Assembly: GCA_964540795.1 (NCBI GenBank)
Contig: CAZINX010000002.1
Location: 62,001 to 126,000, forward strand
Length of the DNA stretch: 64,000 nucleotides
Direction: 5' to 3'
Origin: Dichotomicrobium sp964540795
Lineage (GTDB): Bacteria > Pseudomonadota > Alphaproteobacteria > Rhizobiales > Rhodomicrobiaceae
Shown: one piece after another, positions 53,760 through 61,981 of the stretch
How positions within the stretch are numbered: the stretch's first letter is position 1
Layout: each line of letters begins with the position of its first letter
Translations under genes and position numbers: made by a program
The notes under the pieces: generated by a model
What the model was told of the DNA's origin: nothing
Databases searched by the model: none
What the model saw: only the letters and a program-made list of their open reading frames with translations

Positions 53760-54605
53760 TTAGTGAGACATGACCGTCGGCGTCTTGATCCCGCCGAGCA
53801 TGTCGCGCGTCACGCCCCCGAACACAAGTTCGCGGAAGCGCGAATGGCCGTAGCAGCCCATGACCATCAGATCGGCGCCGTCATCCTCCAGCCGCGCGCG
53901 AAGATATTCGCTGGCCAAACGGTTGCCAATGTCGACGGCGTCGACCTTCGCATGAAGCCCGTGGCGGCCCAGATTAGCGGCGAGCTTGCCCGCGTGCTCC
54001 TCGGCCGCGCGGCGTTCGTCGGCGTCGCCAGCCAGGCTCAGCACCGTGATCGCCTCGGCGTCCTTCATCAGATCGAGCGAATCGAACACCGCGCGGGCGG
54101 CTTGGGGCGAATTGTTCCAGGCGATCAGCACGCGCCTGGGCGGGATTTGCACAGCCGTCTCCGGCGGGAGGACCAGCACCGGACGGCCGCCTTCGAGGAT
54201 CAGCCGCTCAGGCAGGTCCAGCGTCGTGACATCCACGCTCTCCGGCTCGACCTGCGGGCAGAGCACCATATCCGCGCTCACAGCCTCATCGACGATCCGG
54301 CCGGGCAGCGAGCTGTACTCGGTGCTGCCGGAGCGCCATTCCGAGCTGATGTTCTCATCGGCCATGCGCGCCTTGAAGCTCTCCTCCAGCTTCTGCGCCC
54401 GCTCGCGCAGCGGCTTGCGCATCTGCTCGATCACATCCGGCGGCATGGCAATGGCGACTTCGCCGTAAGCCGGATAGTAGGACGCCTCCAGATGCAAGCC
54501 GACGATATGCGCCCCGTGCGCCTTGGCCAACGCAACGGCGCCCTGCAACACAGGCTCGGCAAGCTCTTCGGACGGCAGATAGGCGAGGACGGTCTTGACG
54601 TGCAT
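53760..54605 (-). CDS. Universal stress protein, tandem-domain
   Basis: A 281-residue protein with two UspA-like domains. The second domain ends with MGCYGHSRFRELVFGGVTRDML, matching the G-2x-G-9x-G(S/T) ATP-loop region of ATP-binding USPs; the first domain is more degenerate. The start MHVKTVLAYLP at 54605 is chosen: AAGGGAG lies eight bases upstream, and the 11-codon longer frame has no such site. It follows hsp20 in transcription order, with a candidate extended -10 promoter of its own at 54642-54650. Confidence 0.88.
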   Translation of the reverse strand: MHVKTVLAYLPSEELAEPVLQGAVALAKAHGAHIVGLHLEASYYPAYGEVAIAMPPDVIEQMRKPLRERAQKLEESFKARMADENISSEWRSGSTEYSSLPGRIVDEAVSADMVLCPQVEPESVDVTTLDLPERLILEGGRPVLVLPPETAVQIPPRRVLIAWNNSPQAARAVFDSLDLMKDAEAITVLSLAGDADERRAAEEHAGKLAANLGRHGLHAKVDAVDIGNRLASEYLRARLEDDGADLMVMGCYGHSRFRELVFGGVTRDMLGGIKTPTVMSH

Positions 54606-54641
54606 GGGGGCGCTCCCTTGGAGTGTGCTTTTTCGCACCGG

Positions 54642-54650
54642 ATTGTAGCA
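54642..54650 (-). promoter_or_regulatory. Candidate extended -10 promoter for universal stress gene
   Basis: On the minus strand TGC-TACAAT (54650-54642) is an extended -10 element, 37 bases before the start of the stress gene. No clear -35 is seen. Confidence 0.4.
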
Positions 54651-54682
54651 CTATGGGGAGAGGGATGCGCCTCGGCCTTGAT

Positions 54683-54718
54683 GTCTGTCAACTGGACAGA
54701 CGGAGGGCGCAGCGCCCT
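54683..54718 (-). terminator. Tandem stem-loops after hsp20
   Basis: AGGGCG-CAG-CGCCCT (54704-54718) and GTCTGTC-AACTG-GACAGAC (54683-54701) are perfect stems downstream of the hsp20 stop. There is no long T-run, so termination strength is uncertain. Confidence 0.45.
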
Positions 54719-54745
54719 GGTCGACGCCGCGCCCTCAGGATGGAC

Positions 54746-55243
54746 TTAGCCGCCCTTGACCTCGATCTTGCGGGTCTTCTGCTCGGCTTCTGGCGAACGC
54801 GGAACAGAGACCTTGAGCACGCCGTTGTCGAAATTCGCCTCGACCTTGTCCTGATCCGGCTCGAAGGGGATCGCGAACCGGCGCAAATAAGTGCCGTAGG
54901 CGCGCTCGACGACGTGGTAGCGGTCGCCCTCGCCGCCTTCTTCCTTCTCCTTCGTGTGCTCGGCCTTGAGCGTCAGAATGCCTTCGCTGAGGTCAAGCTC
55001 GATGTCCTTCTGATCCACGCCGGGCAGCTCGGCGGTGATCTCCAGACCCTTTTCGTTTTCCACGACATTCACACGCGGAGAGATAACGCCTTCGGGCAGC
55101 GACGCCGCGGGCGTTCCAAAGCCGCGTAGAAAGTCCTCGAACACCCGGTCCATCTCGCGGCGCATCAGCGCGAAGGGATCATCCTCGCGGCCACGGCCGA
55201 CATCGCTGGACCGGCTTCTGGGAATGAGCGGATTCCAAACCAT
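54746..55243 (-). CDS. Small heat-shock protein (Hsp20/IbpA family)
   Basis: A 165-residue alpha-crystallin-type chaperone that keeps unfolding proteins soluble. The alpha-crystallin domain spans about residues 55-150: ISPRVNVVENEKGLEITAELPGVDQKDIELDLSEGILTLKAEH and the conserved GVLKVSVPR (the GVLT/S-type motif) near the end; then KIEVKG. The start MVWNPLIPR at 55243 has AAAGGAGGG six bases upstream. A GGAAC-N16-CGTT promoter (EcfG consensus) at 55280-55304 places it in the general stress regulon. It belongs to the class A branch typical of alphaproteobacteria. Confidence 0.93.
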   Translation of the reverse strand: MVWNPLIPRSRSSDVGRGREDDPFALMRREMDRVFEDFLRGFGTPAASLPEGVISPRVNVVENEKGLEITAELPGVDQKDIELDLSEGILTLKAEHTKEKEEGGEGDRYHVVERAYGTYLRRFAIPFEPDQDKVEANFDNGVLKVSVPRSPEAEQKTRKIEVKGG

Positions 55244-55270
55244 CAACATCCCTCCTTTCGGTTTCACCTG

Positions 55271-55293
55271 CATTTGCGAAACGCAACATTTGC
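55271..55293 (-). promoter_or_regulatory. Short stem and direct repeats in the hsp20 promoter/leader
   Basis: On the plus strand TTGCG-AAA-CGCAA (55274-55286) forms a stem, flanked by two CATTTGC copies at 55271-55277 and 55287-55293. They overlap the predicted -10. They could be an activator site or chance. No ROSE- or fourU-type thermometer is evident. Confidence 0.3.
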
Positions 55294-55304
55294 AAATCGG
55301 TTCC
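55280..55304 (-). promoter_or_regulatory. Candidate EcfG (general stress sigma) promoter for hsp20
   Basis: On the minus strand GGAAC (55304-55300) and CGTT (55283-55280) are 16 bases apart, the EcfG consensus GGAAC-N16-CGTT. The start codon is about 37 bases downstream of the -10, with a strong ribosome site in between. Confidence 0.65.
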
Positions 55305-55418
55305 AAGCATACGCAATCGATATGTGAGGTCATCGAAAAGCGGTCAACGCGCCGAATCCAAGGTTATCAAGCCTAGGATGAACTTGCGCGCACGGACAGA
55401 TCAGGCGACGGTGCAGCC

Positions 55419-55790
55419 ATGCCATCCAAGCTGAACAGGGCCGGGCTGCGGCTGCGCGTGTTCCTTGATCCCGACATCGCCATTGGGCCGGGCAAGGCCG
55501 AAATCCTTGAGGGTATTCGCGACACCGGATCGATCGCCGCGGCGGGCCGGCGCATGAACATGAGCTACAAGCGGGCCTGGCTGCTGGTCGACACGATGAA
55601 CGCCTGCTTCCGCGAGCCACTGGTCGAGACCAGCCGGGGCGGGCGCAGCCAGGGCGGCGCGCGGCTGACCGAAACGGGCGAGCAGGTGCTGGCGCACTAC
55701 CGGCGCATGGAGGCCAAAGCTGCCGAGGCGGTCGAGGAAGAGATGCGCGCGTTGCGCGCGATGTTGCGCGATATGTCCGAGCAGAAATAA
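55419..55790 (+). CDS. Short ModE-like winged helix-turn-helix regulator
   Basis: A 123-residue protein matching the ModE N-terminal DNA-binding domain: IAIGPGKAEILEGIRDTGSIAAAGRRMNMSYKRAWLLVDTMN and a dimer-forming helix (RLTETGEQVLAHYRRMEAKA). The C-terminal molybdate-binding (MOP) domains of E. coli ModE are absent, so it may respond to molybdate only through a partner or not at all. It precedes modABC by 74 bases on the same strand and is divergent from hsp20, so it probably regulates the transporter. Confidence 0.85.
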   Translation: MPSKLNRAGLRLRVFLDPDIAIGPGKAEILEGIRDTGSIAAAGRRMNMSYKRAWLLVDTMNACFREPLVETSRGGRSQGGARLTETGEQVLAHYRRMEAKAAEAVEEEMRALRAMLRDMSEQK

Positions 55791-55864
55791 CGTTGCGCGG
55801 CGCTCCCCTTCCCGATATGTTTCCTTCGACATAACGCCTTTACGAAGCCTGCCGGGAGAGGATT

Positions 55865-56647
55865 GTGAAACGCGGGAAATCCGGCGTTCTGCGCCAATTT
55901 TGTCTTGTTTTTCTTGCAGCCGGCTTCGCCATCGCCGCGCCGACAACCGCGCGGGCAGGTGAAACGCTGGTCGCCGTCGCGGCCAATTTCGCGGAAGTTG
56001 TTGAAGAACTTGAGACGATGTTCGAGGACGCAACGGATCACACGCTGGCAGTAACCACCGGCTCCACCGGCAAGCTCTACGCGCAGATCAAGAACGGCGC
56101 GCCGTTCGATGTGTTCCTTGCCGCCGACCAGGCCCGCCCCGAACGCCTTGAGGCCGAGGGCGACGCGGTTCCCGGATCGCGCTTCACCTACGCTCTGGGG
56201 CGCTTGACGCTTTGGAGCGCCGATCCCGCGAGGGTTGCCGATAACCTCGAAACGCTCAAGGCCGCCGATTTGGACCATCTTGCCATCGCGAACCCCGACC
56301 TCGCCCCTTACGGCCTGGCCGCCAAGCAGACGCTCCAGCACTACGGCTTGTGGGACGAACTCTCCGGCAAGATCGTCATGGGCCAGAACATCGGCCAGAC
56401 CTTTTCAATGGTCGCCACGGGCAACGCCCCGCTGGGATTCGTCGCCAAGTCCTATGCGCTCAGCCCACGCAACGCGCAGCCCGGCAGCCGCTGGGATGTG
56501 CCCGCCGTGGCGCACGACCCGATCCGGCAGGATGCCGTCATCCTCAAGCGCGCCGCCCAGAACGCCGCCGCCTTGGCGTTCGTCGACTTCCTGCGCTCCG
56601 ACAAGGCGCGCGCGGTAATCGAGCGCTTCGGCTACGCGGTGGAGTGA
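55865..56647 (+). CDS. modA: Molybdate ABC transporter substrate-binding protein
   Basis: A 260-residue periplasmic protein with a signal peptide (ending ARAGE, about residue 37) and VAVAANFAEVVEELETMFE, then TGSTGKLYAQIKNGAPFDVFLAADQ, which forms the molybdate/tungstate site with Ser/Thr and a Tyr later. It binds MoO4 and hands it to ModBC. The start is GTG 55865 with GAGAGGA upstream. It opens modABC, five bases from modB. Confidence 0.94.
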   Translation: MKRGKSGVLRQFCLVFLAAGFAIAAPTTARAGETLVAVAANFAEVVEELETMFEDATDHTLAVTTGSTGKLYAQIKNGAPFDVFLAADQARPERLEAEGDAVPGSRFTYALGRLTLWSADPARVADNLETLKAADLDHLAIANPDLAPYGLAAKQTLQHYGLWDELSGKIVMGQNIGQTFSMVATGNAPLGFVAKSYALSPRNAQPGSRWDVPAVAHDPIRQDAVILKRAAQNAAALAFVDFLRSDKARAVIERFGYAVE

Positions 56648-56651
56648 GCGC

Positions 56652-57338
56652 ATGAGCCTGCCAGATCTGGGGCCGCTCTGGCTCACGGTCCAGCTTGCCG
56701 CCGTAACCACGATGATCCTGCTGGTCATTGCCACGCCGCTGGCCTGGTGGCTGGCCTTCACGCGCTCACGGCTGAAGTCGAGCGTCGAGGCTCTCACGGC
56801 GCTACCGCTGGTGCTGCCCCCGACCGTGCTCGGATTTTACTTGCTGGTGTTCCTTAGCCCGAACGCGCCGCTCGGCGCCTTCTGGGTCAATGTGACCGGC
56901 TCGGCGCTGACGTTTTCCTTCGCCGGGCTGGTGGTCGCCTCGGTGCTCTATTCCCTGCCCTTCACGGTCCAGCCGCTTCAGGCCGCCTTCGAGTCGCTCG
57001 GGCGCGGCCCAATGGAGGCCGCCGCCATGCTGCGCGCCTCCCCGCTGGATGCCTTCTTCACCGTCGCCTCGCCGCTAGCGCTGCGCGGCTACCTCACCGC
57101 CTCAGTGCTCACCTTCGCGCATACGATGGGCGAGTTCGGCGTTGTCCTGATGGTCGGCGGCAACATCCCCGGCGAGACGCGCGTGATCGCAATCGCCATC
57201 TACGAGCATGTCGAGACCATCAACTACGCCGACGCGCATATCCTCTCAGCGATCCTGCTCGCCTTCTCCTTCCTCGTGCTGCTATTCGTGTATGCCGTGA
57301 ACCGGCGCTTCCCGATCCATGCGGGAGGCCGGACGTGA
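56652..57338 (+). CDS. modB: Molybdate ABC transporter permease
   Basis: A 228-residue permease with five membrane helices, including WLTVQLAAVTTMILLVIATPLAWWLAF and PLVLPPTVLGFYLL (the conserved PPTVxGF/Y loop), and the EAA-type cytoplasmic loop in RGPMEAAAMLRASPLDAFFTVASPL. It forms the pore with ModC. It overlaps modC by four bases. Confidence 0.95.
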   Translation: MSLPDLGPLWLTVQLAAVTTMILLVIATPLAWWLAFTRSRLKSSVEALTALPLVLPPTVLGFYLLVFLSPNAPLGAFWVNVTGSALTFSFAGLVVASVLYSLPFTVQPLQAAFESLGRGPMEAAAMLRASPLDAFFTVASPLALRGYLTASVLTFAHTMGEFGVVLMVGGNIPGETRVIAIAIYEHVETINYADAHILSAILLAFSFLVLLFVYAVNRRFPIHAGGRT

Positions 57339-58435
57339 CCACTCTGGTCTGCGACGTGAACATCGCCTTTTCCGACTTCACGCTGGACGTGGACTGCGCG
57401 CTGCCGCTTGAAGGCGTGACCGCACTGTTCGGCGCAAGCGGGTCGGGGAAGAGCACGCTTCTGCGCGTCATCTCCGGACTGGAGAAGCGCGCGCGGGGCG
57501 TCGTGCGCTTCGGCGGCGAGGTCTGGCAGGACGGCAACGGACGCCGCGTGCCGCCGCACCGGCGCGGAACCGGCTACGTGTTTCAGGATGCGCGGCTGTT
57601 TGCCCATCTCTCGGTCGCGGGCAATCTGCGCTACAGCGCCCGGCGCGCGGGCGACGGCTGCGCGATCCAGTTCGACGATGTCGTCGAAAGCCTTGACCTC
57701 GGCCCCCTGCTCAATCGGCGCACGACCGAGCTTTCGGGCGGCGAACGCCAGCGCGTGGCGCTGGGCCGGGCGCTGCTGGCGCGCCCGCGCCTGATGCTAA
57801 TGGATGAGCCGCTCGCCTCGCTGGACGAAAAGCGCAAGGCCGACATCCTGCCCTATATCGAGCGTCTCCCGAGCGCGTTCCGTGTGCCGACGATCTACGT
57901 CACGCACAACATGGCCGAGGTGACGCGGCTGGCGGATCGGATGCTGGTGCTTTCCGAGGGGCGCGTCGCCGCCTATGGGCCGGTCGCCGATGTGCTCACA
58001 CGGCTGGATCTTTCCCCCGAGACAGGCCGGTTCGAGGCCGGGGCGGTCCTGACCGCGACCGTCATTGGCCACGACGACGCCTATCAGCTCACGGTTCTGG
58101 ACCACGCCGGCCAGCAGATCGAAGCGCCGCGCACAGACCTGGCCATCGGCGCGCAGGTCCGCCTGCGCGTGCGTGCCCGCGATGTGATGCTGGCGACGCA
58201 GCGCCCCTCGGGCATCAGCGCGCGCAACATCCTTCGCGGGACGATCCGCGACATCGCCGAGGAGCCGGACACTGCTTATGCCGAAACCCTCGTGGACATC
58301 GGCGGAGCGAGCCTGCGCGCGCGCATAACCCGCAAGACGGTCGCGGAGCTGGGCCTTGCGCCCGGCACACCGGTCTACGCCATCATCAAGGCGGTGACCT
58401 TCGACCGCAAATCCCTCGCCGCCACTGGCCCGTAG
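57335..58435 (+). CDS. modC: Molybdate ABC transporter ATPase
   Basis: A 366-residue ABC ATPase. Walker A is GASGSGKST (about residues 33-41), signature LSGGERQRVALGRA, Walker B LMLMDEPLASLD, H-loop VTHN. A C-terminal TOBE domain (ISARNILRGTIRDIAEEPDTAYAETLVDIGGASLRARI) likely senses oxyanion and inhibits transport. It is the last gene of the modABC operon. A 134-base gap follows before the radical-SAM gene. Confidence 0.95.
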   Translation: MTTLVCDVNIAFSDFTLDVDCALPLEGVTALFGASGSGKSTLLRVISGLEKRARGVVRFGGEVWQDGNGRRVPPHRRGTGYVFQDARLFAHLSVAGNLRYSARRAGDGCAIQFDDVVESLDLGPLLNRRTTELSGGERQRVALGRALLARPRLMLMDEPLASLDEKRKADILPYIERLPSAFRVPTIYVTHNMAEVTRLADRMLVLSEGRVAAYGPVADVLTRLDLSPETGRFEAGAVLTATVIGHDDAYQLTVLDHAGQQIEAPRTDLAIGAQVRLRVRARDVMLATQRPSGISARNILRGTIRDIAEEPDTAYAETLVDIGGASLRARITRKTVAELGLAPGTPVYAIIKAVTFDRKSLAATGP

Positions 58436-58456
58436 TTTTCGGTCGCACGTTCGGAC

Positions 58457-58479
58457 GCAAAACCGGTACCCACTTTTGC
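58457..58479. repeat. Degenerate interspersed repeat (GCAAAACCGGT/TTTTGC type)
   Basis: GCAAAACCGGTACCCACTTTTGC is an inverted repeat with GCAAAA and TTTTGC ends. A near-identical AACCGG...CACTTTTGC motif recurs in intergenic regions of many Hyphomicrobiales in my recollection. It lies between modC and the radical-SAM gene. Confidence 0.55.
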
Positions 58480-58537
58480 TGAACGTGCTCCAACCTGCGG
58501 CATTGCGCCATCCGAAAACGGCTTGGCCGCCGTCAAT

Positions 58538-58552
58538 GTTCGCGGTATGTTC
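58538..58552 (+). promoter_or_regulatory. Candidate LexA (SOS) box, GTTC-N7-GTTC
   Basis: GTTC at 58538-58541 and GTTC at 58549-58552 with seven bases between match the alphaproteobacterial LexA consensus GTTC-N7-GTTC. It ends 17 bases before the radical-SAM start codon, so LexA would block the promoter or the ribosome-site region. Confidence 0.65.
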
Positions 58553-58569
58553 GCGTTTGGGGGAAAGTA

Positions 58570-59811
58570 ATGGCCAAGCGCACGATCATCGACAAGCTGA
58601 GCATTCTTGCCGACGCGGCGAAGTATGACGCCTCCTGCGCGTCGTCCGGCACGTCGAAGCGGCATTCGCTCGGCGGCGGCATCGGCTCGACGGAAGGCAA
58701 GGGCATCTGCCACGCCTATGCGCCGGACGGGCGCTGCATCTCTCTGCTCAAAATCCTGCTGACGAACTTCTGCATCTACGACTGCCGCTACTGCGTCAAT
58801 CGCGCCTCCAGCAACGTGGAGCGCGCGCGGTTTTCGACCGATGAGGTCGTGCGGCTGACGCTGGACTTTTACAAGCGCAACTATATCGAAGGGCTGTTCC
58901 TGTCCTCGGGCATCATCCGCACGCCGGATTACACGATGGAGCAGCTTGTCGAGGTCGCGCGCACCCTGCGGGAGGATCACGGCTTCAAGGGCTACATTCA
59001 CCTGAAGACGATCCCCGACGCCGACCCGCTGCTGCTGGAGCGCGCGGGGCGCTATGCGGATCGGCTGTCGATCAATATCGAGCTGCCGAAAGAGACAAGC
59101 CTTCGCAGTTTCGCGCCGGAGAAGTCCGCCCCGGCAATCCGCGGCACGATGGCGGACATGAAGCTGCGCATCAACGCGGCCAACGCCGAGCGCAAGGCCG
59201 CGCGCCGCGCGAAGCCCGCGCCCTTCGCGCCCGCCGGACAATCGACGCAGATGATTATCGGCGCAGACGGCGCGAGCGACGCCGACATCATCGCGACGAG
59301 CAGCGCGCTTTACGCGGGCTACGGCCTGCGCCGCGTCTATTATTCGGCCTACAGCCCGATCCCCGATGCCTCGCGCGACCTGCCGCCGGTCAAGCCGCCG
59401 CTCATTCGCGAGCACCGGCTCTATCAGGCCGACTGGCTGTTTCGCTTCTATGGCTTCGAGCACGACGAAATTTTTGCGGGCGCGCCAGGCGGGATGCTCG
59501 ATCTGGCGATCGACCCCAAGCTCGCCTGGGCGCTGCGCCATCGCGCACTGTTTCCGGTCAACATTAACACGGCTGACCGGGAGATGCTGCTGCGCGTTCC
59601 CGGCATCGGCACCCGCAGCGCCGACAGGATCATCGCCAGCCGCCGCCACGGCAGCCTGCGCTTGGGCGATCTGCGCCGCATCACGCGCGCTCTCGACAAG
59701 CTGCTGCCCTTCATCGAGACGCCAGATTGGACGCCGGGCGGGCTGACCGACTCGGCCAACCTGCGCGCGCGCTTCGCCCCGCCGCCCGAGCAGTTGTCGC
59801 TGTTTGCATGA
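58570..59811 (+). CDS. Putative DNA modification/repair radical SAM protein (rSAM_link_UDG type)
   Basis: A 413-residue radical SAM enzyme. The cluster motif is C68-x3-C72-x2-C75 in NFCIYDCRYC. Further conserved Cys lie at 23, 47 and 56. The C-terminus carries a helix-hairpin-helix (LRVPGIGTRSADRIIASRRHGSLRLGDLRRI), a DNA-binding element. The family (TIGR03916) is always found beside a uracil-DNA glycosylase/linker gene, as here. Activity is not established; a DNA base modification or lesion repair is inferred. It ends with an ATGA overlap with the next gene and follows a candidate LexA box. Confidence 0.9.
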   Translation: MAKRTIIDKLSILADAAKYDASCASSGTSKRHSLGGGIGSTEGKGICHAYAPDGRCISLLKILLTNFCIYDCRYCVNRASSNVERARFSTDEVVRLTLDFYKRNYIEGLFLSSGIIRTPDYTMEQLVEVARTLREDHGFKGYIHLKTIPDADPLLLERAGRYADRLSINIELPKETSLRSFAPEKSAPAIRGTMADMKLRINAANAERKAARRAKPAPFAPAGQSTQMIIGADGASDADIIATSSALYAGYGLRRVYYSAYSPIPDASRDLPPVKPPLIREHRLYQADWLFRFYGFEHDEIFAGAPGGMLDLAIDPKLAWALRHRALFPVNINTADREMLLRVPGIGTRSADRIIASRRHGSLRLGDLRRITRALDKLLPFIETPDWTPGGLTDSANLRARFAPPPEQLSLFA

Positions 59812-61256
59812 TCGTCGAGATCGCTCTGTCCTCCGAGACTGACTTCGAGGCGTGGCGCGATCATGCGCGGCGGCTCGGCGCGGACGGGATCGCGCCGGAA
59901 AACGTCGTCTGGACCACACCGGAACGCGGCGCGAGCCTGTTCACCGCCGACCCGCCCGACGGCAAACCCACCGGCAAGGTGCGCGCACCGCGCCGCTTTA
60001 TTGATCTCGCCCGACGCGTCATCTGCCACCGCGACCCGGAGCGCTTCGCCCGGCTCTATCGCATCCTGTGGCGGCTGCAAACCCAGCCTGACCTGCTGAC
60101 CAACGCCGCCGACGCTGACATTGCGTGGCTCAACGAGCGCGACAAGGCGATCCGCCGCGACATTCACAAGATGCACGCCTTCGTGCGCTTCCGCCGTGTG
60201 GGCGAGACCGAGGGGCGAGAGGTGTATGCCGCCTGGTTCGAGCCGACGCACCGCATCGTCGCGCTGGCCGCGCCATTCTTCATGCGCAGGTTCCCGGCTA
60301 TGGACTGGGCGATCTTCACGCCGGATCAGAGCGTGCGCTGGCAAAACGGCGAATTGACCTTCGGCCCTGGCGCGAGCCGCGACGCCGTGCCGGGCGAAGA
60401 CGCGGTCGAAGATCAGTGGCGCGCTTATTTCGCCAGCATCTTCAACCCCGCGCGGCTGAAGATCGGCGCGATGACGGCCGAGATGCCGAAGAAGTACTGG
60501 CGCAACATGCCGGAGACGACGCTGATCCCCGCGCTGATCGCCGAGGCGCGGCAGCGGACCCAAGCGATGCAGGCCGGCGGCGTGCGCGAGCCGAATCCGC
60601 GCGCGGAACATTGGCGGGTCGCGCCCGATGCGCTGCCCAGCGATGCGCCGCAGACCCTCGAAGAGGCGCGCGAAGCCATCCGGCACTGCCAGCGCTGCCC
60701 GCTCTATAAGGGCGCGACGCAGGCCGTGTTCGGAGAAGGCCCGCTGGATGCCGCGCTGATGATGGTGGGCGAGCAACCGGGGGATAAGGAGGATTTAGCC
60801 GGGCGCGTCTTCGTCGGACCGGCCGGGCAACTTCTCGACCGCGCGATGGCCGAGGCCGGGCTGGACCGCGCCAGCGTCTATCTCACCAACGCGGTCAAGC
60901 ACTTCAAATACACCGTGCGCGGCAAGCGCCGGCTGCACCAGCGCCCAAGCGCGCAGGAGATCGACCATTGCCGCTGGTGGCTGGATCTGGAACGCGCGCA
61001 GGTACGCCCTAAACTTATCCTCGCAATGGGCGCGTCGGCCGCGCGCGGCGTGCTGGGCCGGGATGTCACCATTTCGCGGGCGCGCACGCGCGAGCTTGCG
61101 CTGGAGGATGGCGCTGTCGGGCGCGTCACCGTACACCCATCCTACCTGCTGCGACTGCCGGATGAGGCGGCGAAACAGGCCGAGTTCGCCCGCTTCGTCA
61201 ACGACCTGCGCGAAGCCGCACGCCGCGCCGGGGAACTCCGTGGGGCTACTGGCTGA
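59808..61256 (+). CDS. SAM-link domain fused to UdgX-type uracil-DNA glycosylase
   Basis: A 482-residue fusion. Residues about 1-260 are the family-specific link domain (TIGR03915), with WFEPTHRIVALAAPFFMRRF. Residues about 275-480 are a family-4/UdgX-like UDG: C294 and C297 (HCQRC) as [4Fe-4S] ligands, motif A GEQPGDKEDLAGRVFVGPAG near residue 321, motif B HPSYLLR near 443. K373-R-R-L-H377 matches the KRRIH loop of UdgX, whose His forms a covalent bond to the abasic sugar after uracil removal. It thus may tag uracil-DNA irreversibly. Coupled to the radical-SAM gene. Confidence 0.92.
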   Translation: MIVEIALSSETDFEAWRDHARRLGADGIAPENVVWTTPERGASLFTADPPDGKPTGKVRAPRRFIDLARRVICHRDPERFARLYRILWRLQTQPDLLTNAADADIAWLNERDKAIRRDIHKMHAFVRFRRVGETEGREVYAAWFEPTHRIVALAAPFFMRRFPAMDWAIFTPDQSVRWQNGELTFGPGASRDAVPGEDAVEDQWRAYFASIFNPARLKIGAMTAEMPKKYWRNMPETTLIPALIAEARQRTQAMQAGGVREPNPRAEHWRVAPDALPSDAPQTLEEAREAIRHCQRCPLYKGATQAVFGEGPLDAALMMVGEQPGDKEDLAGRVFVGPAGQLLDRAMAEAGLDRASVYLTNAVKHFKYTVRGKRRLHQRPSAQEIDHCRWWLDLERAQVRPKLILAMGASAARGVLGRDVTISRARTRELALEDGAVGRVTVHPSYLLRLPDEAAKQAEFARFVNDLREAARRAGELRGATG

Positions 61257-61257
61257 G

Positions 61258-61896
61258 TTAGTGGAACACGGCGAAGGTCACCGCCGCGAAGTGGCAAGCC
61301 GTACCCGCCAGCACGAAGAAATGCCAGATCGCATTGTGATACGGGAGGCTTTCCCAGATGTGGAACAGCACGCCCACCGTGTAGATCGCGCCGCCGACCC
61401 CGAGCAGGATCAGCGACTCGGTCGGCACTGACATCACCAGCGGCTGGATCGCCGCAAGCCCCGCCCAGCCCAGCGCAAGATAAAGCGGGATCGAGAACCA
61501 GTCGCGCTTCGGCTGGATCAGCAGCTTGGCCGCCGCGCCCGATAGCGCCACCGCCCAAACCACGCCGAAAAGCGTATAGCCTGCAACCCCGCCCATCTTC
61601 ACGAGCGCAAAGGGCGTGTAGGTGCCTGCGATCTTGATGAAAATCGCGGCCTGGTCGAGCCTGCGCAGGAAGAGCTTCCAGTCCGGTACTGGGATCAGGT
61701 GATAGGCGGCGGAAAAGCCGAACATGGCGATCATGGCCAAGCCGTAGACGATCAGGCTCGCCGTGACGCCAAATGGCAGCGTCGAAACCGCAATCGCGAT
61801 CAGTATGGCTACGGCGATCAGGCTGCTGCCGACGCCCAGCACATGGATGACGCCGTCGGCGATGCGTTCGCCCGGCCCGTATTCCGGACAGGTCAT
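61258..61896 (-). CDS. Hemolysin III family (PAQR-like) membrane protein
   Basis: A 212-residue protein with seven membrane helices. Landmarks are ERIADGVIHVLGVGSSL (His-containing helix 1), FSAAYHL, DQAAIFIKIAGTYTPFAL, and C-terminal WESLPYHNAIWHFFVLAGTACHF. The conserved His and Ser/Asp residues form a metal site in PAQR relatives. The role in bacteria is unclear; named after a Bacillus hemolysin, but lipid hydrolysis is suspected. Its stop is one base from the stop of the convergent UDG-fusion gene. Confidence 0.92.
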   Translation of the reverse strand: MTCPEYGPGERIADGVIHVLGVGSSLIAVAILIAIAVSTLPFGVTASLIVYGLAMIAMFGFSAAYHLIPVPDWKLFLRRLDQAAIFIKIAGTYTPFALVKMGGVAGYTLFGVVWAVALSGAAAKLLIQPKRDWFSIPLYLALGWAGLAAIQPLVMSVPTESLILLGVGGAIYTVGVLFHIWESLPYHNAIWHFFVLAGTACHFAAVTFAVFH

Positions 61897-61981
61897 GCCC
61901 TGAAAGATACTACAGCGGTTTGCGCCCGGCTATCTGTATCGCCGCATTCATCTTGAAGCAATCTTGCCGAATGTGCGGGAA

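Noticed and set aside
55244..55418. ROSE or fourU thermometer in the hsp20 leader
   Set aside because: The leader has a short stem but nothing that convincingly pairs with AAAGGAGGG.
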